Shown one piece after another: positions 54,336-64,000 of a DNA stretch of 64,000 bases. The DNA lies in NCBI RefSeq assembly GCF_026712205.1, contig NZ_JAPPUW010000010.1, forward strand, positions 1-64,000, written 5' to 3'. Below the pieces are notes generated by a model, which made no database searches, had not been told where the DNA came from, and worked only from the letters and a program-made list of their open reading frames with translations. Position numbers and translations under genes: made by a program. This DNA is from Pelomonas aquatica. GTDB lineage: Bacteria; Pseudomonadota; Gammaproteobacteria; Burkholderiales; Burkholderiaceae_C. How positions within the stretch are numbered: position 1 is the first letter of the stretch; each line of letters opens with the position of its first letter.

Positions 54336-55115
54336 ATGACCGCCCTGCATATCCAGACCAACGGCCCCGTCGCCCGCGTCACGCTGAACCGCCCCGAGGT
54401 GCGCAACGCCTTCAACGAGGGCTTGATCGCCGAGCTGACCGCGGCCTTCACCGAGCTGGGCCAGCGCAGCGACCTGCGCGCCATCGTCCTCGCCGCCGAG
54501 GGCAAGGCCTTCTGCGCCGGCGCCGACCTGAACTGGATGAAGGCCATGGCTGGCTATTCCTGGGACGAGAACCATGTCGACGCCACAAGGCTGGCCGACA
54601 TGCTGTGGGCCCTCTACAGCTGCCCGGTGCCGGTCGTCGCGCGCGTGCAGGGCGACGTCTATGCCGGCGGCGTGGGCCTGGTGGCCTGCGCCGACATCGT
54701 CGTCGCGGTGGATGCGGCGGGTTTCTGCCTCAGCGAAGCCAAGCTCGGCCTGCTGCCGGCCACCATCGGCCCCTATGTCGTCAAGGCGCTGAGCGAGCAG
54801 GCCTCGCGGCGCTACTTCGTGACGGCCGAACGCTTCACGGCCGCCGAGGCGAAGCGCCTGGGCCTGGTGCACGAGGTCGTCGCCGCCGACGCGCTGGACG
54901 CCAAGGTCGACGAGCTGGTCGCTGCGATCACCGCCAACGGCCCCGCCGCCGTGCGTGCCTGCAAGCAGCTCGTGAAGGACGTGGCCGGCCGCGAGATCAC
55001 GCCCGCGCTGCGCGACGACACCGCGCGGCGCATCGCCGACATCCGCGCCAGCACCGAGGGGTGCGAGGGCGTGCGAAGCTTCCTCAACAAGAGCAAGCCG
55101 TCCTGGCTCGCCTGA
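54336..55115 (+). CDS. liuC: Methylglutaconyl-CoA hydratase (enoyl-CoA hydratase family)
   Basis: The 259-residue crotonase-fold enzyme starts at ATG 54336, just after vapC. Crotonase features are VTLNRPEVRNAFNEGLIAEL, FCAGADLNWMKAMAGYSWDE, VQGDVYAGGVGLVACADIVV and FCLSEAKLGLLPATIGPYVV. The ADLNWM variant and the location between liuB and liuD support the methylglutaconyl-CoA hydratase role in leucine catabolism. Generic enoyl-CoA hydratase remains the alternative. Confidence 0.88.
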   Translation: MTALHIQTNGPVARVTLNRPEVRNAFNEGLIAELTAAFTELGQRSDLRAIVLAAEGKAFCAGADLNWMKAMAGYSWDENHVDATRLADMLWALYSCPVPVVARVQGDVYAGGVGLVACADIVVAVDAAGFCLSEAKLGLLPATIGPYVVKALSEQASRRYFVTAERFTAAEAKRLGLVHEVVAADALDAKVDELVAAITANGPAAVRACKQLVKDVAGREITPALRDDTARRIADIRASTEGCEGVRSFLNKSKPSWLA

Positions 55116-55116
55116 C

Positions 55117-55728
55117 ATGAACCTCGACACCCCCCACCTGCTCGCGCTGGCCGCCGCCCTCGGCTGGGCCAGCGGCCTGCGGCTGTACCTGACGGTGCTG
55201 CTCGTCGGCATCACCGGGCACTGGGGCTGGATCGCGCTGCCGCCGGGGCTGCAGGTGCTGGCCTCGCCGCTGGTCATGGGCTGCGCCGCCGCGCTGGCGC
55301 TGGTCGAGTTCCTGGCCGACAAGGTGCCGCTGGTCGACAGCGCCTGGGATGCGCTGCACACACTGATCCGCATTCCCGCCGGTGCGGCCCTCGTGGCCGG
55401 CCTCGTCGGCGGCTGGGCCGGCGACCACGGCGAGGCCTGGACCGCCGTCGCCGCGCTGATCGGCGGCGGCCTCGCGGCCACCGCGCATGCGGCCAAGGCC
55501 AGCACGCGCGCGGCGGCCAACACCTCGCCCGAGCCCTTCTCCAACCTCGGCCTGTCGCTGGCCGGCGACGTGGCCGTGCCGACGATGCTGTGGCTGGCCT
55601 GGGCCCACCCCTTCGTCTTCTTCCCGCTGCTGGCCCTGACGCTCGCCGTCATGACCACGCTGATCTGGTACTGCTTCAAGTTCCTGCGCGCGCTGCTCCA
55701 GCGCGTGCGCCGTCCGAGACCCGCATGA
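55117..55728 (+). CDS. DUF4126 membrane protein
   Basis: The 203-residue protein starts at ATG 55117, directly after the liuC stop. It has several hydrophobic segments (LLALAAALGWASGLRLYLTV, LLALTLAVMTTLIWYCFKFL) and the DUF4126 signature LGWASGLRLYLTVLLVGITG, with EFLADKVPLVDSAWDALHTL and ATAHAAKASTRAAANTSPEP. Function is not established. It overlaps bioA by four bases. Confidence 0.88.
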   Translation: MNLDTPHLLALAAALGWASGLRLYLTVLLVGITGHWGWIALPPGLQVLASPLVMGCAAALALVEFLADKVPLVDSAWDALHTLIRIPAGAALVAGLVGGWAGDHGEAWTAVAALIGGGLAATAHAAKASTRAAANTSPEPFSNLGLSLAGDVAVPTMLWLAWAHPFVFFPLLALTLAVMTTLIWYCFKFLRALLQRVRRPRPA

Positions 55729-56991
55729 CTTCCCTCCAAGACCGCAGCCGCGCGGCCGTCTGGCATCCCTGCACGCAGATGGCCCGCCTCGCCGACGTGC
55801 CGCCCCTGCCCATCGCGCGCGGTGACGGCCCCTGGCTGTTCGACACCGACGGCAATCGCTACTTCGACGCCAACTCGTCCTGGTGGGTCAACCTGTTCGG
55901 CCACAGCGACCGGCCGCTGCACGACGCCATCAAGGCCCAGCTCGACACGCTGCCCCATGTGATGCTGGCCGGCTGCACACACGAGCCCGCCGTGCGCCTG
56001 GCCGAGCGGCTGTCGGCGCGCACGCAAGGCCGGCTGGGCCATGTGTTCTTCGGCAGCGATGGCGCGAGCGCCGTCGAGATCGCGCTGAAGCAGAGCTTCC
56101 ATGCCTGGAAGAACCGTGGCCGCGCCGACAAGCGCGAGTTCGTGTGCCTGAAGAACAGCTATCACGGCGAGACGCTGGGTGCGCTCAGCGTGACCGACGT
56201 GCAGGTCTTCCGCGACGCCTACGACCCGCTGCTGATGCGGGCCCACATCGTCGCGTCGCCGGATTCGCGCCTCGGCAACGAGGCCGAGGCGCTGGCCGCG
56301 ATGCGCACGCTGCTGGCCGAGCGCCACGCCTCCATCGCCTGCGTCATCGTCGAGCCGCTGGTGCAGGGCGCGGCCGGCATGGTCATGCATTCGCCCGGCT
56401 ATCTGAAGGGCCTGCGCGAGCTGACGCGCGAGTTCGGCGTGCACCTGATCGCCGACGAGATCGCCGTGGGCTGCGGCCGCACCGGCAGCTTCTTCGCGTG
56501 GGAGCAAAACCAAGCCGACTGGCCCGACTTCCTGCTGCTGAGCAAGGGCATCACCGGCGGCACGATGGCGCTGTCGCTGGTGCTGACGACGGACGAGGTG
56601 TTCTCGGCCTTCTGGAGCGAGGACGTCACGCGCGGCTTCCTGCACTCCCACTCCTACACCGGCAACCCGCTGGCCTGCGCGGCGGCCAACGCGGTGCTGG
56701 ACCGCTTCGATGCCGGCCAGCTCGAAGACAACCGCGCCCAGGCCGATCGCCTGGCCCGCGCCTTCACCCCCTTGACCTCGCGCACGACGCATTGGCGCCA
56801 GCGCGGCATGATCCTCGCCTTCGATGTGCCTGAAGCACCACCCCGCTTCGCCGAGCGCTTCCACCTTGCAGCGCGCGCACACGAACTGCTGATCCGACCG
56901 ATAGGCAGCACCGTCTACCTGATGCCCCCTTACCTGATCGACGACGCGACCGCGGCCTTCCTGGCCGCGGCCGTGACGGCGACTTTGAACG

Positions 56992-57005
<14 letters not shown>
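55725..57005 (+). CDS. bioA: Adenosylmethionine-8-amino-7-oxononanoate aminotransferase
   Basis: The 426-residue PLP enzyme converts 8-amino-7-oxononanoate to 7,8-diaminononanoate using S-adenosylmethionine. Recognisable are VWHPCTQMARLADVPPLPIA, NSSWWVNLFGHSDRPLHDAI, FFGSDGASAVEIALKQSFHA, LIADEIAVGCGRTGSFFAWE and the PLP lysine in LLLSKGITGGTMALS. It is translationally coupled to both neighbours (overlap of four bases with DUF4126 and 14 with bioF). Confidence 0.95.
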
Positions 57006-60006
<3,001 letters not shown>

Positions 60007-60096
60007 CCGCTGCGACATCAGCGCGTCGACGGCCCATCAACCCGTTGCGCGCCCCGAACCTGAATCCACAAGAAGACGGCTGAGGAGATATCAAGC

Positions 60097-60220
60097 ATGT
60101 TCAAGAAGATCCTGATCGCCAATCGCGGCGCTCGCGCCGAAGGCGCGGTCGCGCAAGCGACAAATTGCATGGTGCTCGGCGCAGCCGAGCACGCAGGCGA
60201 GTTCCCCTCGGGAGCACGCC

Positions 60221-60228
<8 letters not shown>
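60097..60228 (+). CDS. Truncated 43-codon duplicate of a biotin-carboxylase start
   Basis: ATG 60097, after GAGGAG, encodes MFKKILIANRG, the first 11 residues of LiuD, then unrelated sequence to TAA 60228, which overlaps the true liuD start. Over the 32 shared bases the two copies differ at four positions, all third codon positions. This suggests descent from another biotin carboxylase gene or an old duplication. Translation could affect liuD expression. No function is known. Confidence 0.5.
60172..60192. repeat. Hairpin between the duplicated liuD starts
   Basis: GTGCTCGGC and GCCGAGCAC form a perfect nine-base-pair stem with a GCA loop. There is no T-run, so it is not a classical terminator. 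It lies 29 bases upstream of the liuD start and could affect mRNA stability or mark a small mobile repeat. Confidence 0.6.
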
Positions 60229-62215
<1,987 letters not shown>

Positions 62216-62225
62216 CAATCCGGCC

Positions 62226-62423
62226 ATGCTGCGCACGCTGAAGATCACCAATCGCAAGAGCCAGGCCGCAGAGGATCTGGCTTACTGGCGTTCGCGCCCG
62301 ATGGCCGAACGCATGGCGGCCGTTGAAACGCTGCGACAGCAACTTCTGGCACCCCACGAGTCCGGCGATGCTGAACCAAGACTTCAAAGAGTTTGCCGAG
62401 TTGCTCAACGCGCGAGGCGTTGA
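62226..62423 (+). CDS. Small protein paired with the nucleotidyltransferase, antitoxin-like
   Basis: The 65-residue protein reads MLRTLKITNRKSQAAEDLAY, then WRSRPMAERMAAVETLRQQ and a C-terminal EPRLQRVCRVAQR. The pattern WRSRP..ERM..VE.LR and PRLQRV resembles small proteins commonly encoded immediately before nucleotidyltransferase-like genes. It overlaps the next gene by 56 bases in another frame. Pairing suggests a toxin-antitoxin or similar unit; direction of toxicity is unknown. Confidence 0.6.
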   Translation: MLRTLKITNRKSQAAEDLAYWRSRPMAERMAAVETLRQQLLAPHESGDAEPRLQRVCRVAQRARR

Positions 62424-62814
62424 GTACCTGGTTGTCGGCGGCTACGCGCTGGCCGCACACGGGCACCCGCGCTACACCGGCGATATCGACTTCTGGGTCC
62501 GACTCAGTCAAGACAACATCCGGCGCCTGCTGGGCGCTCTGCAAGCGTTCGGATTCGGGTCACTCGCTTTGAAGGTGGAAGACTTCGACTCCGACACCAT
62601 CCTCCAGCTTGGCCAGCCGCCCCGACGCATCGACATCTTGACGGCCATTGACGGCGTGGATTTCGATGCTTGTTTCGAGCGTCGCGAGTCGGCTGTGCTT
62701 GGCGGCGTGCCGCTCAACGTCATCGGTCTGACCGATTTCATCGCCAACAAAAAGGCCAGCGGAAGACTGAAAGATCAGGTCGATCTCGAAGCCCTGGACC
62801 CACCGCAGCAGTGA
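62368..62814 (+). CDS. Nucleotidyltransferase-fold protein (MNT/AbiEii-like)
   Basis: From ATG 62368 (MLNQDFKEFAELLNARGVEY) the protein has 148 residues. The minimal nucleotidyltransferase motif is VVGGYALAAHGHPRYTGDID with GG and the DxD pair (DIDFWV), a third acidic residue in RRIDILTAIDG, and the C-terminal TDFIANKKASGRLKDQVDLE. Such proteins transfer AMP or CMP to tRNA or protein targets in TA systems. With the preceding small gene it forms a cassette between liuD and liuE. Confidence 0.82.
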   Translation: MLNQDFKEFAELLNARGVEYLVVGGYALAAHGHPRYTGDIDFWVRLSQDNIRRLLGALQAFGFGSLALKVEDFDSDTILQLGQPPRRIDILTAIDGVDFDACFERRESAVLGGVPLNVIGLTDFIANKKASGRLKDQVDLEALDPPQQ

Positions 62815-62821
62815 ACCCATC

Positions 62822-63730
62822 ATGCCCCTGCCCACCCACGTCAAGATCCTCGACGTCGGCCCGCGCGACGGGCTGCAGAACGAGAAGGAGAACGTCGCCA
62901 CAGAGCACAAGGCCCGCCTCGTCGCGATGCTGCAGGACGCCGGCCTGAAGGAGATCGAGGTCACCAGCTTCGTCAGCCCGAAGTGGGTGCCGCAGATGGG
63001 CGACAACGCGGCCGTGATGGCCGCGATCGAGCGCAAGCCCGGCGTCCGTTACTCGGTCCTCGTGCCCAACACCAAAGGGCTGGAGCCGGCGCTGGCTTCG
63101 AAGCCCGACGAGATCCTCGTGTTCACAGCGGCCAGCGAGGCCTTCACGCAGAAGAACATCAACTGCTCCATCGCCGAGAGCCTGGAGCGCTTCGCGCCCG
63201 TAGTCGCGGGCGCGCACGCGGCCGGCCTGAAGGTGCGCGCGGCGCTGTCCTGCGCGCTGGGCTGCCCCTACGAAGGCGAGATCAGCGCCGACCAGGTGGA
63301 GCGCGTCGTGCAGCCGCTGCGCGCGCTGGGCGTGGACGCGATCGACATCGCCGACACCATCGGCGTCGGCACGCCGCGCAAGGTGCAGGCGGCGATGGAG
63401 CGGGCGCTGAAGCACTTCCCTGGCCCGGAGGTGTCGGGCCATTTCCACGACACCTATGGCCAGGCGCTGACCAATATCTACGCCAGCATGGAGCTGGGCG
63501 TGCACAGCTTCCACGCCAGCGTGGCCGGCCTGGGCGGCTGCCCCTATGCCAAGGGCGCGACGGGCAATATCGCGACCGAGGACGTGGTCTTCATGCTGGA
63601 CGGCCTCGGCATCGCTACCGGCATAGTCCTCGACAAGCTGGTGGACGCCGGCGCCTTCATCTCCCAGGTGCTGGGCCGCCCGCCGATGTCGCGCGTCGCG
63701 CGCGCGATGCTGGCCAGGCGCGCCGGCTGA
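62822..63730 (+). CDS. liuE: Hydroxymethylglutaryl-CoA lyase
   Basis: The 302-residue enzyme cleaves HMG-CoA to acetyl-CoA and acetoacetate, the last leucine-pathway step. It has the HMGL signature DVGPRDGLQNEKENVATEHK, EVTSFVSPKWVPQMGD, the metal ligands in VSGHFHDTYGQALTN, and the catalytic Cys loop VAGLGGCPYAKGATGNIATE. It starts seven bases after the nucleotidyltransferase stop and ends the operon in view. It is convergent with the VOC gene. Confidence 0.95.
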   Translation: MPLPTHVKILDVGPRDGLQNEKENVATEHKARLVAMLQDAGLKEIEVTSFVSPKWVPQMGDNAAVMAAIERKPGVRYSVLVPNTKGLEPALASKPDEILVFTAASEAFTQKNINCSIAESLERFAPVVAGAHAAGLKVRAALSCALGCPYEGEISADQVERVVQPLRALGVDAIDIADTIGVGTPRKVQAAMERALKHFPGPEVSGHFHDTYGQALTNIYASMELGVHSFHASVAGLGGCPYAKGATGNIATEDVVFMLDGLGIATGIVLDKLVDAGAFISQVLGRPPMSRVARAMLARRAG

Positions 63731-63745
63731 GCGATTCGCCCGGCG

Positions 63746-64000
63746 TCAGACCGGCGGGTTCCTGAGGCGCTGGCTGAACCACCAAAGATGCCCGTCCGGG
63801 TCCACGCAGCCGTAGCTGCGGTCGCACCAGTGGGCGGCACCATAGTCGTTGTCCGTCGGCTCGTAGGTCACGCGGGCGCCGGCCGCGCGGGCCCGGTCGC
63901 AATGCGCGTCCACGTCGTCGACGTAGAGGAAGAGGCCCTGCGTGTTGACGCCGCCGATGGCCCGCGGTGCGCGGCCCGGCACGCCAAAGCGCGCCTTCCG
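63746..64000 (-). CDS. VOC (glyoxalase/bleomycin-resistance) family protein, 5' end outside window
   Basis: The last 84 residues of a vicinal-oxygen-chelate protein are visible: GLFLYVDDVDAHCDRARAAG, ARVTYEPTDNDYGAAH, CVDPDGHLWWFSQ. The DPDGHLW block with metal-binding Glu replaced by His/Trp context is typical of the C-terminal betaalphabetabetabeta unit. It starts outside the right edge. Function within the family is not definable. Confidence 0.85.
   Translation of the reverse strand, partial: RKARFGVPGRAPRAIGGVNTQGLFLYVDDVDAHCDRARAAGARVTYEPTDNDYGAAHWCDRSYGCVDPDGHLWWFSQRLRNPPV

Overview
The window comes from a GC-rich betaproteobacterium, most likely of the order Burkholderiales (Roseateles/Mitsuaria/Rubrivivax-like). 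The evidence is the strong G/C preference at third codon positions from about 40 kb rightward, MipA/OmpV and DUF2147 envelope proteins, an IS3-family (IS407-like) and an IS630-family element, a leucine-catabolism (liu) cluster, and many overlapping ATGA/TGATG gene junctions. Genus is inference only. No rRNA, tRNA or CRISPR array was recognised.

Layout. (1) 1-5.6 kb: one side of a Tn7-like transposon. A TnsA-TnsB fusion transposase runs off the left edge; diverging from it are a DUF6471 regulator, a protein of unknown function, a TniQ targeting protein and a small helix-turn-helix protein, with related promoter boxes. (2) 5.7-20.8 kb: chromosomal genes: SMR efflux pump, cyclase-family lipoprotein, TfoX-like protein, DipZ thiol-redox transporter with an OmpV-like porin, acyl-CoA ligase/serine hydrolase/DUF2147 operon, an OmpR-type two-component system, and an ECF sigma/cupredoxin/DUF4142/di-haem cytochrome cluster next to folE. 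(3) 20.8-26.4 kb: a decayed zone with a chemoreceptor cut by an IS3-family element, a 114-bp imperfect direct repeat, a YiiX-type hydrolase, a frameshifted anti-sigma gene and integrase remnants. (4) 26.4-39.8 kb: a fructan/sucrose utilisation locus: PfkB kinase, GH32 hydrolase, ABC importer, LacI repressor with three look-alike operators, a three-repeat surface lipoprotein and a TonB receptor whose upstream region was displaced by an IS630 element. (5) 40.9-50.6 kb: pirin, FMN reductase, a metal-binding domain protein, a frameshifted HD-GYP gene, isoquinoline oxidoreductase genes with a damaged junction, and a CHASE2 hybrid kinase paired with a LysM/FecR protein. (6) 50.6-63.7 kb: TetR regulator and a rightward liu operon (liuB, liuC, liuD, liuE) carrying the complete bioA-F-D-B set plus two toxin/antitoxin-like pairs.

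How they work together. The fructan locus reads as a complete chain: surface capture (lipoprotein, TonB receptor), lipid-anchored hydrolysis (GH32), import (ABC), phosphorylation (PfkB), all under LacI. The lipoprotein repeats resemble the non-catalytic domain inserted into the GH32 enzyme, and this is the most attractive candidate for an undescribed system here. In the liu operon the biotin genes supply the cofactor for methylcrotonyl-CoA carboxylase (LiuB/LiuD), whose product passes to LiuC and LiuE.
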